Assembly: GCA_030425925.1 (NCBI GenBank)
Contig: JAUHZO010000019.1
Coordinates: 27,871-91,870, forward strand
Direction of reading: 5' to 3'
DNA: 64,000 bases
Source: Alphaproteobacteria bacterium
GTDB taxonomy: Bacteria; Pseudomonadota; Alphaproteobacteria; Rhodobacterales; Rhodobacteraceae
Numbering within the stretch: position 1 is the stretch's first letter; each line of letters starts with the position of its first letter. The translations under genes and the position numbers were made by a program. Shown one piece after another: positions 37,698 to 46,340 of this stretch. The notes below the pieces were generated by a model. The model had not been told where the DNA came from. It did not search any database and saw only the letters and a program-made list of their open reading frames with translations.

Positions 37698-39317
37698 ATG
37701 CTTGGACGATCGGCCCATGTCGACAGCTTTGCCCGCGACAACCTTCCGCCACAGGACAGCTGGCCCGACCTGCTGCTGGACCGGTTCGGCTATCCCGACC
37801 GGCTGAACGCGGCGGTGGAACTGACCGATGCCATGGTTGCCAAGGGCTTTGGCGATCACACCGCGCTGATCGGCAACGGGCGGCGGCGCACCTACAAGGA
37901 GCTGACCGACTGGACCAACCGCCTGGCGCATGTGCTGGTGGACGATCTGGGCGTCCGGCCAGGCAACCGGGTGCTGATCCGCTCGGCCAACAACCCCGCC
38001 ATGGTGGCCTGCTGGCTGGCCGCGACCAAGGCGGGGGCGGTGGTGGTCAACACCATGCCGATGCTGCGCGCGCCGGAACTGGCGAAATATGTCGAACAGG
38101 CGCAGATCACCCACGCCCTTTGCGACACGAGACTGATGGACGAGATGACCGCCTGCGCCAAGGACAGCGCCTGGCTGGAAACCGTGGTGGGGTTCGACGG
38201 CACGTCGAACCACGATGCCGAGCTTGACCGGCTGGCGCTGCAGAAACCGGTACGCTTTCAGTCGGTGGCCACCTCGCAGGACGATGTGGCGCTGATCGGC
38301 TTCACCTCGGGATCGACCGGCGCGCCCAAGGGCACGATGCATTTCCACCGCGACCTGCTGATCATAGCCGATGGCTATGCCAGCGAGGTGCTGGGTGTCA
38401 CGCCCGACGACGTGTTCGTGGGGTCGCCGCCGCTGGCCTTCACCTTTGGCCTGGGCGGGTTGGCGATCTTTCCACTGCGCTTCGGGGCCGCGGCGACGCT
38501 GCTGGAAAACGCCTCGCCGCCCAACATGGTGGAGATCATCGAGACCTACCGCGCGACCGTCTGCCTTACCGCCCCCACCGCTTATCGCGCGATGCTGCGG
38601 GCGATGGACGAGGGGGCCGATCTGTCCAGCCTGCGCGCCGCCGTCTCGGCGGGCGAGACGCTGCCCGCACCGGTTTACGAGGCGTGGATGGAAAAGACCG
38701 GCAAGCCGATGCTGGACGGGATCGGCGCCACCGAGATGCTGCACATCTTTGTCACCAACCGCTTTGGCGATCACCGCCCCGCCTGCACCGGCAAGCCGGT
38801 CACCGGCTACGAGGCCCGCGTGGTGGGGCCCGACGGGGCCGAGGTACCGCGCGGCACGCCGGGCCGCATGGCGGTGCGCGGACCGACGGGGTGCCGCTAT
38901 CTCTACGGCGCGCGGCAGGCAGACTATGTGCAGGACGGCTGGAACATCACCGGCGACACCTTCGTGCAGGACGAAGAGGGCTATTTCCACTTTGCCGCCC
39001 GCAATGACGACATGATCGTCAGCGCCGGCTACAACATCGCCGGGCCCGAGGTGGAGGCCGCGCTCCTGTCGCATGACGCCGTGGTGGAATGCGCGGTGAT
39101 CGGTGCGCCGGACGAGGCGCGCGGCCAGATCGTCGAGGCGCATGTGGTGCTGGCCGAGGGGATCGAGCCGGGCGAGGCGATGGTGCTGCGCTTGCAGAAC
39201 CACGTCAAGGCGGTGATCGCGCCCTACAAGTATCCGCGCCGGGTGGTGTTCACCGCGGCGCTGCCCAAGACCCCCACCGGCAAGATCCAGCGCTTTCTCT
39301 TGCGGAGCCCGGCATGA
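37698..39317 (+). CDS. 2-Aminobenzoate-CoA ligase-like benzoate-CoA ligase family enzyme
   Basis: 539-residue adenylate-forming ligase activating anthranilate with ATP and CoA. The P-loop-like motif [17 protein letters not shown] (about 198-214) and GATEMLHIF identify the benzoate/aminobenzoate-CoA ligase subgroup. The C-terminal TPTGKIQRF carries the catalytic Lys. The family-typical start [14 protein letters not shown] is present. Two bases separate it from the dehydrogenase, and its stop overlaps kynA by ATGA. Benzoate as substrate is less likely given the neighbours. Confidence 0.92.
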   Translation: MLGRSAHVDSFARDNLPPQDSWPDLLLDRFGYPDRLNAAVELTDAMVAKGFGDHTALIGNGRRRTYKELTDWTNRLAHVLVDDLGVRPGNRVLIRSANNPAMVACWLAATKAGAVVVNTMPMLRAPELAKYVEQAQITHALCDTRLMDEMTACAKDSAWLETVVGFDGTSNHDAELDRLALQKPVRFQSVATSQDDVALIGFTSGSTGAPKGTMHFHRDLLIIADGYASEVLGVTPDDVFVGSPPLAFTFGLGGLAIFPLRFGAAATLLENASPPNMVEIIETYRATVCLTAPTAYRAMLRAMDEGADLSSLRAAVSAGETLPAPVYEAWMEKTGKPMLDGIGATEMLHIFVTNRFGDHRPACTGKPVTGYEARVVGPDGAEVPRGTPGRMAVRGPTGCRYLYGARQADYVQDGWNITGDTFVQDEEGYFHFAARNDDMIVSAGYNIAGPEVEAALLSHDAVVECAVIGAPDEARGQIVEAHVVLAEGIEPGEAMVLRLQNHVKAVIAPYKYPRRVVFTAALPKTPTGKIQRFLLRSPA

Positions 39318-40153
39318 GCGCCGGCGCCTACGATCCCGCCCGCGAGGGCGCGCGGATGCGGATGCAGGGTGCCATGTCCTATGGCGACTATCTGCAGATC
39401 GGCGCGTTGCTGGACCTGCAGCGGCCGCTCAGCGATGCCCATGACGAGATGCTCTTTGTCATCCAGCACCAGACCAGCGAATTGTGGATGAAGCTGGCCA
39501 TTCACGAGTTGCACGCCGCCCGCGCGGCGCTGGAGGCGGGCGAGACCGCCGAGATGTTCAAGATGCTGGCCCGGGTCAGCCGCATCTTCGAGCAGCTCAA
39601 CAGCGCCTGGGACGTGCTGCGTACCATGACCCCGGCCGATTACACGCGGTTCCGCGCCACGCTGGGCAATTCCTCGGGCTTTCAGTCCTACCAGTACCGG
39701 ATGATCGAATTCGTGCTGGGCAACCGCAATCCCAACATGCTGGAGCCACACGCGCATCTGCCGCAGGTTCATGCCTGGCTGGCCGCCGAGATGGCGCGGC
39801 CCAGCTTCTACGACGACGTGGTGGACCTTTTGTTCCGCACGCTTTACGGCGAGGCGGCGCGCGTGCCCGCGCCGGTGCTGGATGGCCCGCACGTGGCGCG
39901 GGACGACATCCGCGCCGCCTGGCAGGCCGTCTATCAGGACACCCGGCGCTACTGGCAGCTTTACGAACTGGGCGAGAAACTGGTGGACCTCGAGGATTAC
40001 TTCCGCCGCTGGCGCTTCAACCATGTCACAACGGTGGAACGGGTGATCGGGTTCAAGCGCGGCACCGGGGGCACCTCGGGCGTGATGTATCTGCGCCGCA
40101 TGCTGGGCGTGGAGCTGTTTCCCGAACTCTGGCACGTCCGAGGAGAATTGTGA
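39314..40153 (+). CDS. kynA: Tryptophan 2,3-dioxygenase
   Basis: 279-residue heme dioxygenase opening the indole ring of L-tryptophan to N-formylkynurenine. The signatures [30 protein letters not shown] (substrate/heme pocket) and the C-terminal [17 protein letters not shown] loop are all present, and the length is normal for bacterial TDO. Start fixed by the ATGA overlap with the CoA-ligase gene; one base separates it from kynU. Confidence 0.95.
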   Translation: MSAGAYDPAREGARMRMQGAMSYGDYLQIGALLDLQRPLSDAHDEMLFVIQHQTSELWMKLAIHELHAARAALEAGETAEMFKMLARVSRIFEQLNSAWDVLRTMTPADYTRFRATLGNSSGFQSYQYRMIEFVLGNRNPNMLEPHAHLPQVHAWLAAEMARPSFYDDVVDLLFRTLYGEAARVPAPVLDGPHVARDDIRAAWQAVYQDTRRYWQLYELGEKLVDLEDYFRRWRFNHVTTVERVIGFKRGTGGTSGVMYLRRMLGVELFPELWHVRGEL

Positions 40154-40154
40154 C

Positions 40155-41348
40155 ATGCAGCCCCCCCTGCCACGAAAAGACCTGTTCGATATGCCCGAGG
40201 GAGTGATCTATCTCGACGGCAATTCGCTGGGCGTGCTGCCACGGGGCGCGACGGCCCGGGCGGCGCAGGTGATCGACGAGGAATGGGGCGGCCAGCTGAT
40301 CCGCGCCTGGAACGGGGCGGGCTGGATGGACCTGCCGCGCGTCGTGGGCAACCGGATCGCGCGGCTGATCGGCGCGCCCGAAGGCTCTGTCGCCACCGGC
40401 GATACGCTGTCGATCAAGGTCTACCAGGCGCTGGACGCGGCGCTGAAGATGCGCCCCGACCGCCGGGTGATCCTGTCGGACAGCGGCAACTTTCCCTCGG
40501 ACCTCTACATGGCGCAGGGGCTGATCCGCACCATCGGCAAGGGCCATGTGCTGCGCACGCCGCCGCCCGAGGAGGTCGAGGCCGCGATCACGCATGACGT
40601 GGCGGCGGTGATGCTGACACATGTGGATTACCGCACGGGCCGGATGCACGACATGGCCGCCATCACCCGGGCCGCCCATGCCGCAGGGGCGGTGATGATC
40701 TGGGACCTGGCGCATTCCGCCGGCGCGGTGGAACTGGACCTGGCCGCCGCGCAGGCGGAATTCGCGGTGGGCTGTACGTACAAGTACCTCAATGGCGGCC
40801 CGGGCGCGCCGGCCTTCATCTATGCCCGGCCCGATATCGTCCTGGGGATCGACCCGGCGCTGTCGGGCTGGCTGGGCCATGACGCGCCCTTTGCGATGGA
40901 GCCGGACTATCGCCCGGCGATGTCCACCGAACGGCTGCGCGTGGGCACCCCGCCGATCCTGCAACTGGCGGTCCTGCAACAGGCGCTGACGGTCTGGGAC
41001 GATGTCGACATGGCCGACCTGCGCGCCGCCTCGGTCCGCCTGTGCGAATTTTTCATCGCCGAGGTCGAGGCGCGCTGCCCGGCGCTGAGCCTGGCCTCGC
41101 CGCGGGACGCGGCCCGCCGCGGCAGCCAGGTGTCGTTTGCCTTTGCCGATGGCTATGCCGCCATGCAGGCGCTGATCGACCGCGGCGTGATCGGCGATTT
41201 CCGCGCGCCCGACATCATGCGCTTTGGCTTTACCCCGCTCTATGTCGGCGACGAGGATGTCGTGGCGGCGGCGCAGATCCTCGAAGACGTGCTGGCCTCG
41301 GGCGCGTGGCGCGATCCGAAATACCAGACCCGCGCGCGAGTGACCTGA
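40155..41348 (+). CDS. kynU: Kynureninase
   Basis: 397-residue PLP hydrolase splitting kynurenine into anthranilate and alanine. It opens with YLDGNSLGVLPRG, has the aspartate segment VMIWDLAHSAGAVELD, and the Schiff-base Lys in GCTYKYLNGGPGAPAF. It ends with a RFGFTPLYVGDEDV helix typical of kynureninase. It follows kynA by one base. With the aminobenzoate-CoA ligase upstream, the anthranilate product enters the CoA pathway directly. Confidence 0.95.
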   Translation: MQPPLPRKDLFDMPEGVIYLDGNSLGVLPRGATARAAQVIDEEWGGQLIRAWNGAGWMDLPRVVGNRIARLIGAPEGSVATGDTLSIKVYQALDAALKMRPDRRVILSDSGNFPSDLYMAQGLIRTIGKGHVLRTPPPEEVEAAITHDVAAVMLTHVDYRTGRMHDMAAITRAAHAAGAVMIWDLAHSAGAVELDLAAAQAEFAVGCTYKYLNGGPGAPAFIYARPDIVLGIDPALSGWLGHDAPFAMEPDYRPAMSTERLRVGTPPILQLAVLQQALTVWDDVDMADLRAASVRLCEFFIAEVEARCPALSLASPRDAARRGSQVSFAFADGYAAMQALIDRGVIGDFRAPDIMRFGFTPLYVGDEDVVAAAQILEDVLASGAWRDPKYQTRARVT

Positions 41349-41396
41349 ACGACAGGCCCACCCGGCGCACCGGAACTTGACAGAAGGACAGGCCCC

Positions 41397-41798
41397 GTGA
41401 CCCACCGCACCATCCACCCCGAAGGCTGGCTGCCCGCCAAGGGCTATGCCAACGGCATGCTGACCCGCGACGGCACGCTGCATATCGGCGGCCAGATCGG
41501 CTGGGACGAGAACAAGCGCCTTGTCTCGGACGATTTCATCGGCCAGATGCGCCAGGCGCTGAAGAACATCGCGGCCATCGTCGAGGCCGCGGGCGGGCAG
41601 GTGGGCGATGTCACCCGGCTGACCTGGTTCGTCACCGACAAGGCCGAGTACCTGGCCCGCCAGCAAGAGGTCGGCGCCGCCTATCGCGACGTGTTCGGGC
41701 GGCATTTCCCGGCCATGTCCATGGTGGTCGTGGCCGGTCTGGTCGAGGATGACGCGCTGGTCGAGATCGAGGCGACGGCGCATCTGGACCGCGGCTAG
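41397..41798 (+). CDS. Rid (YjgF/YER057c/UK114) family protein
   Basis: 133 residues, GTG start with an AAGGA site. The fold signatures GGQIGWD and QALKNIAAIVEAAGGQVGDVTRLTWFVTD are clear. The arginine that binds carboxylate in the RidA enamine/imine deaminases (FPARSC in E. coli) is Met107 here (HFPAMSM), so it belongs to a Rid subgroup lacking canonical activity. Placed last in the tryptophan operon, it may act on the 2-amino-enone CoA intermediate or a related enamine, as Rid-like 2-aminomuconate deaminases do in other pathways. That role is inference. Confidence 0.87.
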   Translation: MTHRTIHPEGWLPAKGYANGMLTRDGTLHIGGQIGWDENKRLVSDDFIGQMRQALKNIAAIVEAAGGQVGDVTRLTWFVTDKAEYLARQQEVGAAYRDVFGRHFPAMSMVVVAGLVEDDALVEIEATAHLDRG

Positions 41799-41814
41799 GC
41801 GGTCTGCCGCCGGG

Positions 41815-43311
41815 TCAGCCGGGGTCGCGCAGGATGGCCTCGGCCTCGATCTCGACGCGGTAGCCGCCGATCAGCGTCGCCACCACCACCAGCGTGTTGG
41901 CGGGCCGGACAGCGCCAAAGACGCGGCCATGCGCCTCGGACACGGCCTGAACATCGTCTTCGCGGGTCAGATAGATGCGCGTGCGCACCACGTCGGCGGC
42001 CTCTGCGCCAAGCGCCGCCAGGGCGGCCAGGATCTTGTCCAGCACATAGGTGGTCTGCGCGCCGGCATCGTCCGGCGCAACCACGCGGCCATGGCCGGCG
42101 GTGGCCGTGGTGCCCGACACCAGAACGCGCCGGCCGATCCGCTGCGCACGGCAATAGCCCGCCACGTCCTCCCATTCCGACCCGCTCGACACCCGTTCGG
42201 CCCCGGCGCGATGCGGCACCGGCCCGGCCTCATGCGCCAGGGGCATGGTGTCGAGATGGTGGCTCAGATCACCCGACGCGGTGAGGAAGGGCGGCTTGCG
42301 GTATTCGTCGCCACAATCGCCGGGAATGGGCGTGGTGGCGGCGAAGGCGTCGTTCAGATCGGCATGGTCGGCCTCGGTCAGGGCATAGGTGAACAGCCGC
42401 GCATTGTCGTCGGTGTGCATCGTCTCGCCCAGCCGCGCGCCGATGATCACCGCGGCGACACCGGTCTGTTCCAGCACCCAGCGGGTGGCGACATTGGCGA
42501 TCGAGACGCCGTGCCGGTCGCCCACGCGCCGCGCCGCCCGCAGCACCGTCTGCAGCGCGTCCCAGCCGCCGGCCGTGTCGATGAAGCGCTTGTACTTCAT
42601 CTTGGACCAGTCGCCGATGGCCTCCGGCCCTGGCTCGGGCACGTCCAGCCAGCGGTCGCCCAGAAAACCGCCGCACAGCGTGCCATAGGCCAGCAGCCGC
42701 ACGGGCCTTTCCGTGCAGAGCGTCGCCAGAGGCCCCGCCGCACGGCGGTCGATCAGCGAGAACGACACCTGGTTGGTGCAAAGCGGCACACCATCGGCCA
42801 GTGCCAGGCGCAGATGCGCGGCGTCGAAATTGGTCACGCCGATCTCGCCGATCAGCCCTTCGTCGCGCAGCGCCGCCATCTCGTGCAGGGCGTCCAGCCA
42901 GCCGGGATGGGCAAAGCTCCACCAGTGGAACTGCAACAGGTCGATGCGGGGCACACCCAGCCGCTCCAGCCGTTCGGCCACGCCGGCGCGCACGATGTCG
43001 GGCGTCATCGGGCCGGGGGCGGGGCACCACTTGGTCAGCGCGCGGGGCCGGTGGGGTGTGTCGCCATGGCGGCGCAGCAACTGGCCCGCAATGATCTCGG
43101 AGGTGCCGTAGTGGTCGGCCATGTCGAACCCGTCGAACCCGGCCTCGACATAGCGCTGCAGCCTGTCGGCCCCGGTCTCCGGGTCCATCGGGCCGGAGAT
43201 GCGTTCGATATCGGCCACCTGCCACAACCCCGTCAGCACGCGCGGGATTGTCAGCCCCGGGGCAAGGCTTGTCCGGTCGGGGCGGCTTGGGGGCGTTGTT
43301 GTATCCTGCAT
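41815..43311 (-). CDS. Aldo/keto reductase-Rid family fusion protein
   Basis: 498-residue two-domain protein. Residues 15-335 form an aldo/keto reductase barrel with an intact tetrad: Asp63 and Tyr68 (FDMADHYG), Lys94 (LTKWCP) and His129 (QFHWW). Residues about 370-498 form a Rid domain (VLVSGTTATAGHG, VVRTRIYLTRE) whose usual Arg position is Asn (PANTLVV). The reading frame is continuous, so the domains are physically fused. The pairing suggests a carbonyl or imine intermediate handed between domains. It is 5 bp downstream of the GntR gene and convergent with the tryptophan operon. I know no characterised protein of this architecture. Confidence 0.88.
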   Translation of the reverse strand: MQDTTTPPSRPDRTSLAPGLTIPRVLTGLWQVADIERISGPMDPETGADRLQRYVEAGFDGFDMADHYGTSEIIAGQLLRRHGDTPHRPRALTKWCPAPGPMTPDIVRAGVAERLERLGVPRIDLLQFHWWSFAHPGWLDALHEMAALRDEGLIGEIGVTNFDAAHLRLALADGVPLCTNQVSFSLIDRRAAGPLATLCTERPVRLLAYGTLCGGFLGDRWLDVPEPGPEAIGDWSKMKYKRFIDTAGGWDALQTVLRAARRVGDRHGVSIANVATRWVLEQTGVAAVIIGARLGETMHTDDNARLFTYALTEADHADLNDAFAATTPIPGDCGDEYRKPPFLTASGDLSHHLDTMPLAHEAGPVPHRAGAERVSSGSEWEDVAGYCRAQRIGRRVLVSGTTATAGHGRVVAPDDAGAQTTYVLDKILAALAALGAEAADVVRTRIYLTREDDVQAVSEAHGRVFGAVRPANTLVVVATLIGGYRVEIEAEAILRDPG

Positions 43312-43316
43312 CGGGG

Positions 43317-44000
43317 TCAGCCTTTGGTCATGGCCCGCGCCGGGCCGTCCTCGTCGTTCAGCAGCACCCGGAACGAACGTTCGATATCGGCGGTCAGCGC
43401 GGCGCGCGCAGCGGCCCGGTCGCCCCGTTCCAGCGCGGCGATGATCTCGAAATGGTGGTCGTGCTGGGCGATCTCGCGCGCGGCGCTGTGGTTGATGATC
43501 AGGTTCAGATAGGCCCCGTATTGCAGCCACAGCGCCTCGACGATGGGCAGCAGCACCTCTGAGCCCGAGCAGCGGTAGAGCGTGAAGTGGAACCGGTAGT
43601 TCAGCTCCAGATCCGGCCCGTCGCGTCCCGGCGCGGGCGGGGCGTTCAGCAGCGCGCGCAGGGCGGCGATCTCGTCCTGGCCGATTTGGTCCATCGCCTG
43701 ATCCAGGACCAGCCCCTCCAGCGCCAGCCGGGCGGATTTCAGATCGCGCATGCGGCGGGCATCGAAGGGCGGCACCAGCAGGGTGCGGCTGCGCGTGTCG
43801 ATCAGCGCGCCTTCGGCCACCAGCCGCCGCACCGCCTCGCGCACGGGGGTCATCGAGGTGCCCAGCTGTTCGGCGAGGGTCCGCAGCGACAGCACGTCGC
43901 CGGGGGCGAATTCGCCCCGTGTGAAGGCGTCGCGCAGCGCCTGGTACACGCCGTCGCGCAGGCTGGTCTGGTCCAGCGGAGCGATTCGGGCCGCTGTCAT
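43317..44000 (-). CDS. GntR family (FadR/FCD subfamily) transcriptional regulator
   Basis: 227 residues. Winged HTH at about 15-80 (LSLRTLAEQLGTSMTPVREAVRRLVAEG), then an all-helical FCD ligand domain (DLELNYRFHFTLYRCSG, HHFEIIAALERGD) of the kind that binds metal and organic acids. It is first in a two-gene unit with the AKR-Rid fusion and divergent from the TIGR04076/AKR/ABC operon. Two 11-bp near-palindromes at 44071-44095 are its likely operator. Confidence 0.88.
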   Translation of the reverse strand: MTAARIAPLDQTSLRDGVYQALRDAFTRGEFAPGDVLSLRTLAEQLGTSMTPVREAVRRLVAEGALIDTRSRTLLVPPFDARRMRDLKSARLALEGLVLDQAMDQIGQDEIAALRALLNAPPAPGRDGPDLELNYRFHFTLYRCSGSEVLLPIVEALWLQYGAYLNLIINHSAAREIAQHDHHFEIIAALERGDRAAARAALTADIERSFRVLLNDEDGPARAMTKG

Positions 44001-44050
44001 GCCGATATCCCCCTGTTTCCCGCCGAAATTCTGCGGTGCCCTGGCGTGCG

Positions 44051-44080
44051 TTGACAATGCCGGGCTGCAATATCTAAGAT
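44051..44080 (+). promoter_or_regulatory. Predicted promoter of the TIGR04076/AKR/ABC operon
   Basis: A perfect TTGACA (44051-44056) is followed after 18 bases by TAAGAT (44075-44080). The -10 hexamer lies inside the first candidate operator. Based on consensus match only. Confidence 0.5.
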
Positions 44081-44095
44081 AAAATATCACAGATA
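44071..44095. promoter_or_regulatory. Paired 11-bp near-palindromes, candidate GntR operators
   Basis: TATCTAAGATA (44071-44081) and TATCACAGATA (44085-44095) share the arms TATC-N3-GATA and are offset by 14 bp. They lie between the divergent GntR and TIGR04076 genes and overlap the predicted -10 of the latter. Confidence 0.65.
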
Positions 44096-44123
44096 ACAGT
44101 TCCAATTGCAAACCGGGGGCAAT

Positions 44124-44495
44124 GTGGCCGAGGAAGACGGGTTCTGGCTCTACGATCTGCGGGTCGAGACGGTGCTGGACGGCCGCACGCCGGTCTGCCG
44201 CCATGTCGAGGGCGACAGTTTCCGGGTCGAGGGCGAGGCGCTGGTGTTCGAACCGGGCGCGCGGGTGTCGATGTACGCGCTGGCGGCGCTGCTGCCGCTT
44301 CTGCCGGTCAAGCAGCGCATGACCGCCCCGGCCGACTGGGTGTCGACCGATGCCGAGGTGGCCTGCCCCGATCCGCATTGCGGCGGGCGGTTCCGCATCA
44401 CGCGCGAGGCGCGGCGCTGGTTCTCGCACGCCGAAACCACCGGCCTGCCCGAGGCACGCGGCACCCCTTACTGGCAGAAGGAAGACTCGGCATGA
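44124..44495 (+). CDS. TIGR04076 family protein
   Basis: 123 residues from a GTG start at 44124 with a GGGGG ribosome site; a TTG at 44106 would add six residues. It opens FWLYDLRVETVLDG, resembling the TIGR04076 family of unknown function. A CPDPHCGGRF segment near the middle suggests metal or redox chemistry through two cysteines. Its stop overlaps the following AKR start by ATGA, so the two are coupled. It is first gene of a seven-gene operon ending in an ABC importer. Confidence 0.75.
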   Translation: MAEEDGFWLYDLRVETVLDGRTPVCRHVEGDSFRVEGEALVFEPGARVSMYALAALLPLLPVKQRMTAPADWVSTDAEVACPDPHCGGRFRITREARRWFSHAETTGLPEARGTPYWQKEDSA

Positions 44496-45574
44496 GCGGC
44501 GTGGAAACCACCGACCTGCGTCCCGGGCACCGGATTTCGCGGGTGATCAAGGGCGGCTGGCAACTGGCCGGGGACCACGGCGCGGTGGACCGCGCGACCG
44601 CCGTTGCCGACATGGAGGCCTTTGTCGATGCCGGCATCGCCACCTTCGACTGTGCCGACATCTATACCGGCGTCGAAGCGATGATCGGCGACGCCATCGC
44701 CGACATCCGCAGGCGGCGAGGGGCTGCCGTGGCCGACAGGGTCACGGTGCATACCAAGCTGGTGCCGGACTTGTCGCGCCTGGCCGACCTGCGGCCCGAC
44801 GAGGTCGAGGCCATTGTCGACCGATCGCTGAAGCGGCTGGGGATCGAACGGTTGCACCTGGTGCAGTTCTTCTGGTGGGACCTGTCCATCGGCCGCCCGG
44901 TCGAGGCGCTGGAGATGCTCAGGACCTGCCGCCAGAAGGGCAAGATCGGCAACCTGGGAGTCAACAACTGGGACAGCGCCCAGATCGGCCCGTTTGTGGA
45001 TGCGGGTTATGATCTGGTGTCGGCGCAGGTGCAGTATTCGGTGCTTGACCGCCGCCCGTCGCACGGGCTGGCGGACTGGGCCGCGGCGCGCGACATCCGG
45101 TTCCTGTGTTACGGCACGCTGGCCGGGGGCTTTCTGACCGAGGCCTGGCTGGACAGGCCGGATCCCGGGTTTGCCTTTGAAAACCGCAGCCTGGTGAAAT
45201 ACCGCCTGATCATCGACGAATTCGGCAGCTGGGACGATTTCCAGACGCTGCTGCGCCTGCTGCGCGGCATCGGCGACAAGCATGGCGTGTCGCTGGCCTC
45301 GGTGGCCACGCGCTGGGTGCTGGACCAGCCGCAGGTGGCGGCGGCCATCGTGGGCGCGCGCTATGCCCGGCATCTGCCCAAGACGCTGCAGGTCTTTGAC
45401 GTGGCGCTGGATGACGAGGACCGCGCCGCCATCGCGGCGCTGCAGGCCGGGCGGGGGCCTCTGGGGCCGGTCTACGGGCTGGAGGGCGATCGCGCTTCGC
45501 GCCATGGCCGGATCATGAAATACAATCTGAACACGCGCCCCGACGACACGGTGCTCGGGGCCGGAGATGGCTGA
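44492..45574 (+). CDS. Aldo/keto reductase family protein lacking the catalytic His
   Basis: 360 residues. The barrel keeps Asp53, Tyr58 (FDCADIYT) and Lys89 (VHTKLVP) of the AKR tetrad, but the histidine position is Phe127 (VQFFWWD; the paralogue at 41815-43311 has QFHWW). The NADPH-binding end VAAAIVGARYARHL is intact. Loss of the His is expected to weaken ketone reduction, so it may act on a different bond, as in AKR1D-type enzymes (which replace the same His by Glu), or serve another role. Overlaps the next gene by 8 bp. Confidence 0.87.
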   Translation: MSGVETTDLRPGHRISRVIKGGWQLAGDHGAVDRATAVADMEAFVDAGIATFDCADIYTGVEAMIGDAIADIRRRRGAAVADRVTVHTKLVPDLSRLADLRPDEVEAIVDRSLKRLGIERLHLVQFFWWDLSIGRPVEALEMLRTCRQKGKIGNLGVNNWDSAQIGPFVDAGYDLVSAQVQYSVLDRRPSHGLADWAAARDIRFLCYGTLAGGFLTEAWLDRPDPGFAFENRSLVKYRLIIDEFGSWDDFQTLLRLLRGIGDKHGVSLASVATRWVLDQPQVAAAIVGARYARHLPKTLQVFDVALDDEDRAAIAALQAGRGPLGPVYGLEGDRASRHGRIMKYNLNTRPDDTVLGAGDG

Positions 45575-46340
45575 GCCGATCCTCGTCACCGAGGGGCTGA
45601 CCCGCGATTTCGGCGCGTTCCGCGCTGTCGATTCGGTGTCGATCTCCATCGCGCGCGGCACCATCACCGGGCTGATCGGCCCCAACGGGGCGGGCAAGTC
45701 CACCCTGTTCAACATGATCACCGGCGCGCTGGCCCCCAGCGCCGGGCGGGTCCGCCTGGCGGGCACCGACATCACCGCCGCGCCGCCCGACCGGCTGTTT
45801 GCCAGCGGGCTGGGCCGCAGTTTCCAGATCCCGCGCCCGTTTGCCCGCATGTCGGTGCTGGAAAACGTCATGCTGGCCCCCACCGGCCAGACCGGAGAGC
45901 GCATCTGGGGCCCGTTCCTGTCGCGCCGCGCGGTGGCGGCGCAAGAGCGCGCGATCCGCGACCGCGCGATGGAGGTGCTGGCCTTCATGACGCTGGACGG
46001 GCTGGCCGATCATCCGGCGGGCAAGATCTCGGGCGGCCAGATGAAGCTGCTGGAACTGGCGCGCGTGCTGATGGGCGACCCGCAGGTGATCCTGCTGGAC
46101 GAACCGGCGGCGGGGGTGAACCCCACGCTTACCGGCACGCTGATCGAACGCATCGAGACGCTGAACGCCGGCGGCAAGACCTTTGTGATCATCGAACACG
46201 ACATGGATTTCATCATGCGCCATTGCGATCCGGTGATCGCGCTGGCCGAGGGGCGCGTGGTGTTCGAGGGCAGCGCCGCCGAGGCGCAGGCCAGCCCGGT
46301 GCTGCGCGAGGCCTATCTGGGGGTCATGGCCGATGGCTGA
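45567..46340 (+). CDS. Branched-chain amino acid type ABC transporter ATP-binding protein (LivG-like)
   Basis: 257-residue ATPase. Walker A GPNGAGKSTLF (about 35-45), LivG-type IPRPFARMSVLENVMLAP stretch, signature ISGGQMKLLELARVL and Walker B VILLDEPAAGVNP. It overlaps the AKR gene by 8 bp and LivF by 8 bp. It is part of a complete five-gene HAAT importer (two ATPases, two permeases, one binding protein) tied to the AKR operon, so the substrate is probably catabolised by those enzymes. Confidence 0.92.
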   Translation: MAEPILVTEGLTRDFGAFRAVDSVSISIARGTITGLIGPNGAGKSTLFNMITGALAPSAGRVRLAGTDITAAPPDRLFASGLGRSFQIPRPFARMSVLENVMLAPTGQTGERIWGPFLSRRAVAAQERAIRDRAMEVLAFMTLDGLADHPAGKISGGQMKLLELARVLMGDPQVILLDEPAAGVNPTLTGTLIERIETLNAGGKTFVIIEHDMDFIMRHCDPVIALAEGRVVFEGSAAEAQASPVLREAYLGVMADG

